From the NCBI RefSeq assembly GCF_016908415.1, contig NZ_JAFBDW010000003.1, positions 62,001 through 126,000 of the forward strand: 64,000 nt of DNA, given 5' to 3'. The stretch is from Caldicoprobacter guelmensis (GTDB lineage: Bacteria; Bacillota; Clostridia; Caldicoprobacterales; Caldicoprobacteraceae). Shown here piece by piece: positions 9,128 to 18,446 of the stretch (the stretch's first letter is position 1; every line of letters starts with the position of its first letter). Below the pieces are notes generated by a model. It was not told the origin of the DNA, did not search any database, and was given only the letters and a program-made list of their open reading frames with translations. The position numbers and the translations under genes are program-made.

Positions 9128-9688
9128 TATATACATCACTCCTCCAATCTTGTTTTTGTAAAAATTACTCTCTTAACTGCGTCTTTCCATCTATAAAGGA
9201 GTAAAATCACAGAAATAAATCACCACATAAAAAAGTATAAGGTATATAAAAATTAAAACATTTATGTCATCCTTTGTTATAATTAAATTATCACAAAAAA
9301 CAAAAAGGGTAACATCAATGTTTGATAACTTAATTATAACAGGAACCAATAAAATAATCAAATTTTTAAAGAAACTTGCAGAAATTGGATTTTTTGAAAA
9401 ATTGCAATATTAAATGCAACACTTTTTTAAGGAAAAGTAATGATGGTTTTTGTCAAAGTTAAATTGTAAACTCTTGTTATTTTTATACGGGCATGTTAAA
9501 ATTTAAGCAAATCGTAAAGAGTATTAAACGCAGGCAGTAATTATTTTATTAAATAAAATTTACATGAAGTAAAGGCTGACGTATTTGTTGGAATCCACCG
9601 GGTAAAGTATGTAAATGCATTAGCCTGCTATATAAACAAATTCCAAAGAAGGGATTGACTATGGCACTCAGATTGCCTCGACTGATAA
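9128..9688. other. AT-rich intergenic region with a long inverted repeat
   Basis: No convincing gene. It holds the upstream region of the minus-strand hydrolase, the inverted repeat listed separately, and from about 9540 sequence that may be decayed 5' part of the esterase remnant to its right, though no protein similarity could be followed there. Confidence 0.6.
9276..9340. repeat. 18-bp inverted repeat, possible operator
   Basis: GTTATAATTAAATTATCA (9276-9293) and TGATAACTTAATTATAAC (9323-9340) are inverted copies with one mismatch, 29 nt apart, about 150 bp upstream of the hydrolase start. No T-run follows, so it is not a simple terminator. It could be a paired regulator site. Confidence 0.5.
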
Positions 9689-10731
9689 ATCGACGTGCCT
9701 GCTTTTATGGCTGGCAAACCTGCAAAGCTTTATATGGGTACGATAGTGGACAGCGATTGGACGTACATTAACGGCGTTTTAGTAGGTTCCACTTCATATC
9801 GTTATCCTCCGAGAAAATACGGGGTTTCCGCAGGTCTTCTCAAAGCAGGTAAAAATTAATTGTCTTAAGGGTTATAAGCAACGACGGTAACGGCGAATTC
9901 ATAAAGGGCAAAATATACAGGCTTTTCGGCGATGGTCAGGAAATTAACCTGGAAGGAGAATGGCAGCGCAGGGTGGGAACGGCAGTGAATGAACCGTTGC
10001 CGCCTGTAACCTTCTTTCAGTATAAGCCGACAGGTTTGTTTAACGGCATGATCGCGCCGCTTTTAAACTACGGCATCAAAGGCGTTATATGGTACCAGGG
10101 CGAATCCAACACCGATAATCCAAAAAGATACAGCAAGAAGTTTTCTGCCATGATAGCGGACTGGAGGAAGAAATGGGGGCAGGACGATTTTCCGTTTCTT
10201 TATGTGCAGCTGGCAAACTTTATGGAGGCAAAAGAGCAGCCTTCCGAAAGCAAGTGGGCCGAGCTCAGGGAAGAACAGCGAAAGGCGCTGGACGTTCCCA
10301 ATACAGGCATGGCCGTTGCCATTGATTTGGGCGAGTGGAATGACCTGCACCCGTTAAATAAAAAAGATGTGGGAGAGAAGCTTGCGCTGCTTGCTCGAAA
10401 GCTTGCGTATGGCGAAAAAGACCTGGTGGCTTCAGGCCCACTTTACAAATCAATGAAGGTGGAAGGAAACAGGGTGATAATTGAGTTTTCAAATACAGGC
10501 AACGGATTGATTGCAAAAGGTGGCGGCGAGCTAAAGCACTTTGCAATAGCCAGTAGAGATAAAAAGTTTGTATGGGCAAAGGCGGTCATAGAAAATGACA
10601 GGGTTGTGGTCTGGCACGATAATGTCCTAAATCCTGTTGCAGTACGGTACGCATGGGCGGATAATCCAGAGGGAGCCAATTTATACAATAAAGAAGGTTT
10701 GCCGGCGTCACCCTTTACCACTGAAGAATAA
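9689..10731 (+). pseudogene. Sialate O-acetylesterase remnant (5'-deleted and frameshifted)
   Basis: Corresponds to roughly the C-terminal half of a SGNH-type sialate O-acetylesterase. The first frame (about 9689-9857) reads ...KPAKLYMGTIVDSDWTYING...SAGLLKAGKN and then hits TAA. The homologous continuation IVLRVISNDGNGEF resumes at 9859 in another frame and stays open to 10731, carrying YGIKGVIWYQGESNTDNP (family GxxWYQGESN motif) and the HPLNKKDVGEKLA His-containing block. One missing base near 9855 explains the break. The N-terminal domain with the nucleophilic serine is absent. An internal GTG at 9973 could in theory give a 252-residue product without the active-site serine. Confidence 0.8.
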
Positions 10732-10759
10732 AATACAGTTTAATATCGAGGTGATAAAG

Positions 10760-11557
10760 ATGAATATCAAATTTGATTTGTTCCCTCACGGAAAAACAAA
10801 AGCTTTGACCATGAGCTACGACGATGGACAAATATTTGACAGGAGGCTTGTTGAAATTTTTAACGCGTACGGAATAAAAGGGACTTTTCATTTAAACTCG
10901 GGGAATCTCGGGAAAGAGCTTTTTGTTTCGCCAGATGAAGTCGCACGGCTGTATAATGGGCATGAGGTATCAGTTCATACAAGAACCCATCCGTTCTTAA
11001 ATTGTATACCTATTGAAGCTGTAGTAGAAGAAATAATCGAAGACAGAAAAGCTCTGGAGTCCCTGGTTGGGTATCCGGTAAAAGGGATGTCCTATCCTTT
11101 TGGAGTATACAATCAGAAGATTGTAGATATGCTGCCTGGGCTTGGTATTGAATACGCAAGGACTGTTACATCACATCATGATTTTCGTATCCCAGATAAC
11201 TTTTTAACCTGGTCGCCAACCTGCCACCATAATGATAATTTAATGGAAATGGGACGGAGGTTTTTGGACTATAAATATAAAGGGAAGTTAAAACTCATGT
11301 ATGTATGGGGACACAGCTTTGAATTTGAAAGGGAGAACAACTGGCAGCTTATAGAAGATTTTTGCAAGCTTATGTCGAACAGGGAAAATATCTGGTATGC
11401 AACTAACGTTGAGATAATGAGATACATAAAAGCGTTGAGAGCTCTTGAATTTTCGGCAAAGGGGGATATAGTATACAACCCCACAGCTGTATCTGTTTGG
11501 TTAAGAGTAGACGATCAGCCCATTGAGATCAAAAGCGGTCAGACTGTTAGACTGTAG
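10760..11557 (+). CDS. Polysaccharide deacetylase (NodB-fold) family protein
   Basis: 265 residues, no signal peptide. A NodB-like core has the metal/catalytic pair Asp21-Asp22 in MSYDDG, the HEVSVHTRTHPF motif (His ligands) and GMSYPFGVYN. A short C-terminal beta segment (about 225-265) follows. These enzymes remove acetyl groups from carbohydrates using a divalent metal. The frame extends upstream into the esterase remnant, but ATG 10760 has GAGGTGA at proper spacing. The pairing with an acetylesterase remnant suggests this locus once processed acetylated glycans. Confidence 0.85.
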   Translation: MNIKFDLFPHGKTKALTMSYDDGQIFDRRLVEIFNAYGIKGTFHLNSGNLGKELFVSPDEVARLYNGHEVSVHTRTHPFLNCIPIEAVVEEIIEDRKALESLVGYPVKGMSYPFGVYNQKIVDMLPGLGIEYARTVTSHHDFRIPDNFLTWSPTCHHNDNLMEMGRRFLDYKYKGKLKLMYVWGHSFEFERENNWQLIEDFCKLMSNRENIWYATNVEIMRYIKALRALEFSAKGDIVYNPTAVSVWLRVDDQPIEIKSGQTVRL

Positions 11558-11644
11558 GATAGTAGGACAAAAATGAAGTAGGAATTATGTCGAGAGGCGG
11601 AATGGGGGAATAAAAATACCATAAACGTCTAAAGCCACTTCAAC

Positions 11645-11716
11645 ACCGCCTCATTTCTTTTCCCTATTTATTTCTGCATTAGCAAGACTACACAATATTA
11701 ACTACCGCCTCATTTC
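11645..11716. repeat. 13-bp direct repeat at end of purD
   Basis: ACCGCCTCATTTC occurs at 11645-11657 and 11704-11716, the second copy overlapping the purD stop codon. A partial inverted copy (GAGGCGGAAT) lies near 11596. Possibly a duplicated 3' end; meaning unknown. Confidence 0.35.
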
Positions 11717-12969
11717 CTACCTATATCCTTACGGTAATGCATATTCTCAAAATGTATCTTCTCCACATTTTGATAAGCCTTCTGTATAGCAGTATCCAGG
11801 TCCTTTGCAATGGCCGTTACGCCCAGCACCCTGCCCCCATTTGTATAGTATTTTCCATCAATCTTCTTGGTGCCTGCATGAAACACTATTATATCGGGGT
11901 CTTTTAATACCTCCTCAATACCTGAAATCTCATATCCCGTCTTGTAGGATTTGGGATAACCTCCTGATGCTAGAACTACACAGACGGCTGCATTGTCCTC
12001 CCATTCGATGTTTATCTCATCAAGCCGTTCATCGATCACCGCTTCAAAAATATCCACTATATCGGTCTTAAGGCGGGGCAAAACCACCTGTGTCTCTGGA
12101 TCACCAAATCTGGCGTTATATTCCAGCACTCGAGGTCCCTGCTCGGTAAGCATCAAACCAAAATACAACACCCCTTTAAAGGGCCTTCCCTCCTCAACCA
12201 TGGCCTTTATGGTGGGCCTGATTATGCAGTCCTCCACTTCCCTTGCTATGTCGGGTGTATATACGCGGCTTGGCGAGAAAGCCCCCATCCCTCCCGTATT
12301 GGGACCCTGGTCTCCATCGTATGCCCTTTTGTGGTCCTGGGCGCTGACCATGGGTATGACGGTTCTGCCATCTGTAAAAGCCAATACTGAAACTTCAGGA
12401 CCGGTCAGGTGCTCTTCAATGACCACACGCAGACCAGCCTGACCAAATACCTTATCCACCATCATAGCTTTTAGCGCTTCTTTTGCCTCACAAACATCAC
12501 TGGCAATTACAACACCTTTGCCAAGTGCCAGCCCCTCGGCTTTTATGACGACAGGATATTCTATTTGCTCCACGTATTTGACCGCTTGGTCGTAATTATC
12601 GAAAACTCTGTACTTTGCTGTAGGAATTCCATACTTCTGCATAAGGTTTTTGGCAAACACCTTGCTGCTCTCTATCATGGCAGCATTCCGAGTAGGACCA
12701 AAAGCCCGGAGGCCTTCGGTCTGAAGAGCATCCACCATTCCCATGGCCAGAGGGTCATCGGGCGCCACAACGGTTAAATCTATATCGTTTTGCTTTGCAA
12801 AGCGGACTATTCCCTCCACATCGGTGGCAGGTATATTGACGCACTCGGCGAGCTCCGATATACCGCCATTACCCGGTGCGCAGTAAATCTTTGAAACCCT
12901 TGGGCTCTGACTTATTTTCCACACCAGGGCGTGCTCACGTCCCCCGCCACCTACAACCAATATCTTCAT
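11710..12969 (-). CDS. purD: Phosphoribosylamine-glycine ligase (GAR synthetase)
   Basis: Second step of de novo purine synthesis: phosphoribosylamine + glycine + ATP gives GAR. 419 residues, the normal size. The N-terminal MKILVVGGGGREHAL nucleotide-fold start, the ATP-grasp segment with EYPVVIKAEGLALGKGV, and the GGMGAFSPSR and EYNARFGDPETQ motifs are all intact. The start at 12969 gives the family N-terminus; upstream in-frame GTG/ATG codons would only add eight unrelated residues. It is the last gene of the purine operon, 244 bp downstream of purH. Confidence 0.96.
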   Translation of the reverse strand: MKILVVGGGGREHALVWKISQSPRVSKIYCAPGNGGISELAECVNIPATDVEGIVRFAKQNDIDLTVVAPDDPLAMGMVDALQTEGLRAFGPTRNAAMIESSKVFAKNLMQKYGIPTAKYRVFDNYDQAVKYVEQIEYPVVIKAEGLALGKGVVIASDVCEAKEALKAMMVDKVFGQAGLRVVIEEHLTGPEVSVLAFTDGRTVIPMVSAQDHKRAYDGDQGPNTGGMGAFSPSRVYTPDIAREVEDCIIRPTIKAMVEEGRPFKGVLYFGLMLTEQGPRVLEYNARFGDPETQVVLPRLKTDIVDIFEAVIDERLDEINIEWEDNAAVCVVLASGGYPKSYKTGYEISGIEEVLKDPDIIVFHAGTKKIDGKYYTNGGRVLGVTAIAKDLDTAIQKAYQNVEKIHFENMHYRKDIGRK

Positions 12970-13237
12970 CAATTTCACCCCATTTACCGTCAACTTTTAC
13001 CGTCAAAATCATGTTTGCCTACTTATATCCCAAATGCAATTTCTGCACTGTATAGCAACTACCTGATACTTAAGTCTCACTATAGATGATGCAACTTAAT
13101 ATTATGCTTAGTTATGACACCGGATTACAGTTTTATGCTGCACATCGAGTCAATATAGGCACATAACAGCACTAATTCAACCAAGCCAAGTGACATCATA
13201 TACTATACAACATTCCAATCCCCGTTAAGCATCTAAT

Positions 13238-14785
13238 TTAGTGTTTGAAATGCCTCATTCCAGTAAATACCATAGCAATCCCATACTTGTTGCAGGCGTC
13301 AATGGACTCCTGGTCCCTTATTGACCCACCTGGCTGAATTATGGCCGAAATGCCGGCCTTTACAGCGGCCTCCACGCAGTCAGGGAACGGGAAAAACGCG
13401 TCAGATGCCAGCACTGCACCTTTCACCTTATCCCCACTTCTCTGTATCGCCTGCTCCACTGCCCAGATGCGGTTAACCTGACCCGGACCTATCCCTAATG
13501 ACTGCTTGTTCTTGGCTATGGCGATGCCATTGGACTTAGTATGCTTTACCACCTTCCATGCAAATATCAGGTCTTCCATCTCGGCATCTGTGGGCTTTTT
13601 CTCTGTTACCACTTTAAGCTGAGACATATCGGGCAAAAGCTCTGTATCCAGGTCCTGTACCAACAAACCACCCAGCACCTTGCGCGTATCCCAAATTCCT
13701 CTTGGGGGTCTTGCCGAGATATTCTCAAGCTGCAGTATGCGAATGTTTTTCTTCCTCTTCAATATTTCCAGAGCCTCGTCGGTATATGAAGGCGCTACCA
13801 CGATCTCTATGAATATCTTGTTTATCTCTGCTGCGGTCTGTGCGTCTATTTGGCGATTCGCCACCACTATTCCGCCGAATATGGACACTGGGTCAGCCTC
13901 ATACGCCTTCATGTAAGCCTCATATATGGTCGGAGCGCTGGCCACACCGCAGGGATTGGCGTGTTTTACAGCCACCACGGTAGGTTCATCGAACTCCCTC
14001 AAGAGGTCCAAAGCCCCGTTGGTATCGTTGATGTTATTGAAGGAAAGCTCCTTGCCATGGAGCTGCCTGGCCCCTGTTAGGCTACCCGGCACCGGCAGCA
14101 CTTCTCTGTAAAACACCGCTCTTTGATGCGGATTTTCCCCATAACGCAGGTCCTGCACCTTCTCGTAAGTAAGAGTGAGAAGCTCAGGAAAACCTGCATC
14201 CTTAACCTGCTTTCTCAGATAATCGGCAATGAGCGCATCATAATGTGCTGTATGTTCAAACACCTTGACTGCCAGCTTAAATTTGGTTTCCTGTGACACT
14301 TCGCCATATCTTTGTAGTTCATCAAGCACTACGGCATAATCGGCAGGGTCCACAACCACCGTCACATCCTGATAATTCTTAGCAGCCGCCCTGAGCAAGG
14401 TCGGCCCGCCAATATCTATGTTCTCTATGGCTTCTTCAAGCTTCACATCGCCCTTGAGTATAGTCTGTTTGAAAGGATACAGGTTGATGACCACGAAATC
14501 GATGGGCTGGATGCTCAGAGACTCAAGCTGTTTCATGTGCTGCTCGTTGCTTCTTATAGCAAGCACTCCGGCGTGAATGGCAGGGTGCAGCGTTTTTACT
14601 CTGCCATCCAGGCACTCAGGAAAACCCGTGACATCACTCACGTTTATTACGGGAATTCCAGCTTTAGCCAATGTCTTGGCAGTTCCGCCGGTGGATACTA
14701 TCTCCACCCCCATACCGTTCAGCACCCTGGCAAACTCTACAATGCCGGTTTTATCCGACACGCTTATTATGGCACGCCTTTTCAT
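13238..14785 (-). CDS. purH: Bifunctional AICAR transformylase/IMP cyclohydrolase
   Basis: Catalyses the last two steps to IMP. 515 residues. The N-terminal MGS-like IMP cyclohydrolase domain has ISVSDKTG and DGRVKTLHPAIHAGVL. The C-terminal transformylase domain has the VKHANPCGVA motif, whose Lys-His pair is catalytic, and ASDAFFPFPD. ATG 14785 is chosen for the conserved MKRRAIISVSDK N-terminus; the frame is open to 14827 without similarity. Next in the operon after purN. Confidence 0.96.
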   Translation of the reverse strand: MKRRAIISVSDKTGIVEFARVLNGMGVEIVSTGGTAKTLAKAGIPVINVSDVTGFPECLDGRVKTLHPAIHAGVLAIRSNEQHMKQLESLSIQPIDFVVINLYPFKQTILKGDVKLEEAIENIDIGGPTLLRAAAKNYQDVTVVVDPADYAVVLDELQRYGEVSQETKFKLAVKVFEHTAHYDALIADYLRKQVKDAGFPELLTLTYEKVQDLRYGENPHQRAVFYREVLPVPGSLTGARQLHGKELSFNNINDTNGALDLLREFDEPTVVAVKHANPCGVASAPTIYEAYMKAYEADPVSIFGGIVVANRQIDAQTAAEINKIFIEIVVAPSYTDEALEILKRKKNIRILQLENISARPPRGIWDTRKVLGGLLVQDLDTELLPDMSQLKVVTEKKPTDAEMEDLIFAWKVVKHTKSNGIAIAKNKQSLGIGPGQVNRIWAVEQAIQRSGDKVKGAVLASDAFFPFPDCVEAAVKAGISAIIQPGGSIRDQESIDACNKYGIAMVFTGMRHFKH

Positions 14786-14913
14786 ACGCCTATCCACTCC
14801 TTGCTTACCTTTTGTAACCATTACCACATAATGCTTCTAAATACGCACTTTCTTATGTTGCCCCATTTAACAAACCTTGGTCCCTTCAACTCCGCTTTCA
14901 TTCAATCCAAATA

Positions 14914-15537
14914 TCATTCCAAAATCCTTACCTTGCGTCCCTCAACCACAAGCTTCCCTTCCACAAACAGCCTGACTGCCTCAGGCAGAAGCTGGTGTTC
15001 CACTTCCAGTACCCTTGCGGCCAGCGAGTGCACATCATCGTCATCCTTTACTTCAACGGGACGCTGGAGTATTATCGGCCCGGTATCGGTGCCCTCATCT
15101 ACAAAATGTACCGTTGCACCCGTCACCTTTACCCCATAATCCAAGACCGCGCGGTGCACCCTCTCTCCATAAAATCCTTTCCCACAAAAAGCAGGGATAA
15201 GAGATGGATGTATGTTGATGATCCGATTTGGGTAAGCCCGTACAACCTCAGGAGATAGAATGCTCAAATACCCCGCCAGCACCACCAAATCCACGCTATA
15301 AAATTTAAGCCGCTCCAGTATCGCTCTATTGAAAGCCGCCTCATCTTCAAAATCCTTTTTCAATATGCATTCGGCAGGGATGCCATGGGCTTTGGCCCTT
15401 TCAAGGCCGTAAGCCGAGCTGCGATTGGATATGACCACTACGATTTTCGCATCGGGTATGCGGCCGGCCTCAATGGCATCGATCAGCGCCTGAAGGTTTG
15501 TACCGCTTCCCGAAATCAAGACACCTATACGCGTCAC
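14914..15537 (-). CDS. purN: Phosphoribosylglycinamide formyltransferase (10-formyl-THF dependent)
   Basis: Third purine step, GAR to formyl-GAR. 207 residues. Shows the GSGTNLQALIDAI phosphate loop, INIHPSLIPAF with the catalytic Asn/His, and HFVDEGTDTGPI with the catalytic Asp. Starts with GTG at 15537, which overlaps the purM stop in a GTGA arrangement, implying translational coupling. Confidence 0.95.
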   Translation of the reverse strand: MTRIGVLISGSGTNLQALIDAIEAGRIPDAKIVVVISNRSSAYGLERAKAHGIPAECILKKDFEDEAAFNRAILERLKFYSVDLVVLAGYLSILSPEVVRAYPNRIINIHPSLIPAFCGKGFYGERVHRAVLDYGVKVTGATVHFVDEGTDTGPIILQRPVEVKDDDDVHSLAARVLEVEHQLLPEAVRLFVEGKLVVEGRKVRILE

Positions 15538-16562
15538 TGGATAAACACCACCCCGCCGCTTCCCTTTACAACCCTGCCGATCACATAAGAAGGATAACCA
15601 TCAATTTTCAGCTGGTTAACAACGCCATCCACATCTTCGGGACTACATATCAGCACCATGCCTATCCCCATATTAAAAGTATTGAACATCTCTCTGTCTT
15701 CTATATCGCCCCAACGTTTGATGAGCTCAAATATGGGCAGAACAGGCCAGCTCCCCAGTTGGACTTCGGCTACAAGGCCTTCAGGCAAAACCCGGGGTAT
15801 ATTTTCAATAAACCCTCCACCGGTTATATGGGCAATTCCCTTCACTCGATATCGCTTCAGCACGTTGAGAACGCCCTTTACGTATATGCGAGTGGGCTTT
15901 AAAAGCTCCTCTCCCACTGTACACCCCAGCACATCATACTTCTCATCAAGGCGGTATTTGTCATAAAGCACTAACCTTCTAACCAGGGAATAGCCGTTGC
16001 TGTGTACGCCTGAGGAAGCCAAACCGATAAGCACATCGCCTTCCTGGACAGCGGACCCGTCTATTATTTTCGGTCGATCCACTATTCCAACCGCAAAACC
16101 TGCAATATCGTATTCTTCCTCCTTGTAAAACCCGGGCATCTCGGCAGTCTCACCGCCTATGAGGGCACAGCCTGCCTCTATGCACCCATCCGCAACACCC
16201 TTTACTATCTGCGCCACTTTTTCGGCCCTCAGCCTGCCCGTCGCTATGTAGTCAAGAAAGAATAAAGGCCTGGCTCCGTGACACACCACATCGTTAACGC
16301 ACATGGCCACGCAGTCCTGACCGATGGTATCGTGCTTATCCATTATAAAGGCTAGCTGCAACTTGGTGCCTACACCGTCAGTCCCGGCCACCAGTACAGG
16401 CTGTGTTATATCTCCTAAATCCAAAGAATAAAGTCCTCCAAAACTACCTATATCACCTATTACGTTTTTGTCATAAGTTTTTCTCACAAACTCCTTCATC
16501 AGCCTGACAGCTTTATATCCGGCTTCAACATCAACGCCGGCATCCTTGTAAGTATAGCCCAT
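15534..16562 (-). CDS. purM: Phosphoribosylformylglycinamidine cyclo-ligase (AIR synthetase)
   Basis: Fifth purine step, FGAM + ATP to AIR. 342 residues. PurM-fold motifs are present: DGVGTKLQLA, DCVAMCVNDVVCHGA, GGETAEMPGFY, and ITGGGFIENIPRVLP. ATG 16562 is preceded by AAAGGGG. Separated from purF by 254 bp in which I see no gene. Confidence 0.96.
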   Translation of the reverse strand: MGYTYKDAGVDVEAGYKAVRLMKEFVRKTYDKNVIGDIGSFGGLYSLDLGDITQPVLVAGTDGVGTKLQLAFIMDKHDTIGQDCVAMCVNDVVCHGARPLFFLDYIATGRLRAEKVAQIVKGVADGCIEAGCALIGGETAEMPGFYKEEEYDIAGFAVGIVDRPKIIDGSAVQEGDVLIGLASSGVHSNGYSLVRRLVLYDKYRLDEKYDVLGCTVGEELLKPTRIYVKGVLNVLKRYRVKGIAHITGGGFIENIPRVLPEGLVAEVQLGSWPVLPIFELIKRWGDIEDREMFNTFNMGIGMVLICSPEDVDGVVNQLKIDGYPSYVIGRVVKGSGGVVFIQ

Positions 16563-16816
16563 ATGCTTTTACCCCTTTCGCCACCGCCAGCTGTTCATTA
16601 TTTATTTTCGTTCACTATAATAGCACATATCCAGTGAAACACCCAATAACTGAAGTCTCAAGTTTCTGTTTCATGACCAAGCAACGTTTATCCAAGCCGT
16701 CCCAACTTCACTTAACTATTCCATGACAGCGTTACATTCTAGCACACATTACACACAAGGCAACATTTTAATCTATGCACAAAACAAGCCTTTGTCCTAT
16801 CATTCATCCATAGCCG

Positions 16817-18220
16817 TTATTCGTCCTTTAATTCTATTGCCATGGGGTATTCACCCGTAAAGCATCCCAAGCAGAAGTCACAACCGCTACCCTCCACCGT
16901 CTTGAGCAATCCCTCAATGCTCAGATACCCCAGCGAATCGGCGCCTATTATACGGCATATCTCTTCAACGCTGTATTTAGCGCCAATGAGGTGTTCCTTG
17001 GTAGGGGTATCGATGCCGAAATAGCAGGGAAAGCGGACAGGTGGTGAGCTTATGCGCATGTGGACCTCTTTGGCACCGGCAAGCCTGAGCATCTCCACTA
17101 TCTTCTTGCTGGTGGTACCCCTCACTATGGAATCGTCTATCATGACTATACGCTTGCCTTTAACGATTTTTCTCAAGGCATTGAGCTTGATCCTTACTCC
17201 TTGTTCGCGTACAGCCTGGCTGGGCTTTATAAAAGTTCTGCCGACGTACCTGTTTTTGATAAGCCCTTCGCCAAATGGAATACCCGAGGCTTCGGCATAC
17301 CCAAGGGCAGCAGTGGTTCCCGAATCGGGCACACCTATCACCAGATCAGCGTCGGCTGGATGTTCGGCTGCCAGTATCTTGCCCGCCTCTTTCCTTGCTG
17401 TATACACGCTAACACCATCTATAGTGCTGTCAGTCCTCGCAAAATAGATGAATTCAAAAACGCACAGCCCGGATTTAAGCGGCACAGGTGTCTGTATGCT
17501 TCTCAGCCCATCCTGCGAAATGATTATTATCTCACCCGGCTTGACATCCCGTATAAACTCAGCATCCACCGCATCAAAGGCACACGATTCAGATGCCAAC
17601 ACATATGAATGACCGATCCTGCCCAGGGCCAAAGGCCTCATCCCGTAAGGATCCCTGACGGCAATAAGCTTATCCTCCGTCATCAAAAGCAGGGCATACG
17701 CCCCTTTTAGTTTTGACATGGTATTCTGTATGGCAGTCTCCAGCTCTTCATCGATATGCCTAGCAATGAGGTTTGCTATGACCTCACTGTCCACCGAGGT
17801 TTGAAAAACCGCGCCCGCCTCTTCTAGCTCATTACGAAGCATCTCTGCGTTCACCAGATTCCCATTATGCGCTAAAGCCAGAAATCCCTTTTTGTATTTG
17901 ATGACCAACGGCTGAGCATTATACAAACTGGTATCCCCATAAGTAGGATAACGCACATGTCCTATGGCAATCTTACCGCCTTGCAGTGCACCCAGTGTCT
18001 CCTCATTAAACACCTCGGGCACAAGCCCCCTGGCTTTATGATAGCGTATGGTATGGCCGTCAGCTACCGCAATGCCAGCGCTTTCCTGGCCTCTGTGCTG
18101 CAGGGCATAAAGCCCGTAATAGGTTATCTCCTGGACAGCTAATCCCTCTTGATCAAATATGCCAAAAACTCCACATTCCTCGTTCAATTTGTCCGCTAAT
18201 AATATATCCCTGGGATGCAT
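16817..18220 (-). CDS. purF: Amidophosphoribosyltransferase
   Basis: Committing step of purine synthesis: PRPP + glutamine to phosphoribosylamine. 467 residues. A 15-residue propeptide precedes the nucleophile Cys16 (NEECGVFGI), as in Bacillus-type enzymes that self-cleave. The Ntn glutaminase domain is followed by a PRTase domain with the PRPP loop IVMIDDSIVRGTTSKK. Late cysteines (CDFCLGCF, plus an earlier Cys) are consistent with the 4Fe-4S cluster of Gram-positive PurF. ATG 18220 has an AAGGA site 9 nt upstream. Confidence 0.96.
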   Translation of the reverse strand: MHPRDILLADKLNEECGVFGIFDQEGLAVQEITYYGLYALQHRGQESAGIAVADGHTIRYHKARGLVPEVFNEETLGALQGGKIAIGHVRYPTYGDTSLYNAQPLVIKYKKGFLALAHNGNLVNAEMLRNELEEAGAVFQTSVDSEVIANLIARHIDEELETAIQNTMSKLKGAYALLLMTEDKLIAVRDPYGMRPLALGRIGHSYVLASESCAFDAVDAEFIRDVKPGEIIIISQDGLRSIQTPVPLKSGLCVFEFIYFARTDSTIDGVSVYTARKEAGKILAAEHPADADLVIGVPDSGTTAALGYAEASGIPFGEGLIKNRYVGRTFIKPSQAVREQGVRIKLNALRKIVKGKRIVMIDDSIVRGTTSKKIVEMLRLAGAKEVHMRISSPPVRFPCYFGIDTPTKEHLIGAKYSVEEICRIIGADSLGYLSIEGLLKTVEGSGCDFCLGCFTGEYPMAIELKDE

Positions 18221-18261
18221 TTCTCATCATCCTTCTATCTGAGTATCACTAGTGACGTCCT

Positions 18262-18409
18262 CCCCTCAATGAATTGAGGGGCATCCTCAAGCGGATGTAC
18301 ACATAAGGTTACCCTCGTACTTGAGTTCGGCGACGCCGTGCCATCCCAATCGGTATGACACGACCGCGGGCCGCGCCACACGGCCACTACTCCCCTTCAC
18401 GGGAGATAC
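18262..18409 (-). mobile_element. Solo TnpB 3' end / omega-RNA-like right-end remnant (IS200/IS605 group)
   Basis: GC-rich island in an intergenic gap of the purine operon. On the minus strand a short open stretch (18409 to the TGA at 18287) reads ...SSGRVARPAVVSYRLGWHG...NLMCTSA-stop, resembling the C-terminal tail of TnpB proteins. It is followed at once by a CCCCTCAAT/ATTGAGGGG hairpin (18262-18281), as at the right end of IS200/IS605 elements where the omega RNA is encoded. No transposase or TnpB catalytic domain remains. Identification rests on pattern memory; a search is needed to confirm. Confidence 0.55.
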
Positions 18410-18446
18410 CTAAAAAATTACGCACACAGTCTATGCCAATTTTGCG

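Noticed and set aside
18221..18446. A small protein gene or tRNA in the purF-purC gap
   Set aside because: No cloverleaf; the GC-rich stretch fits a TnpB 3' remnant better.
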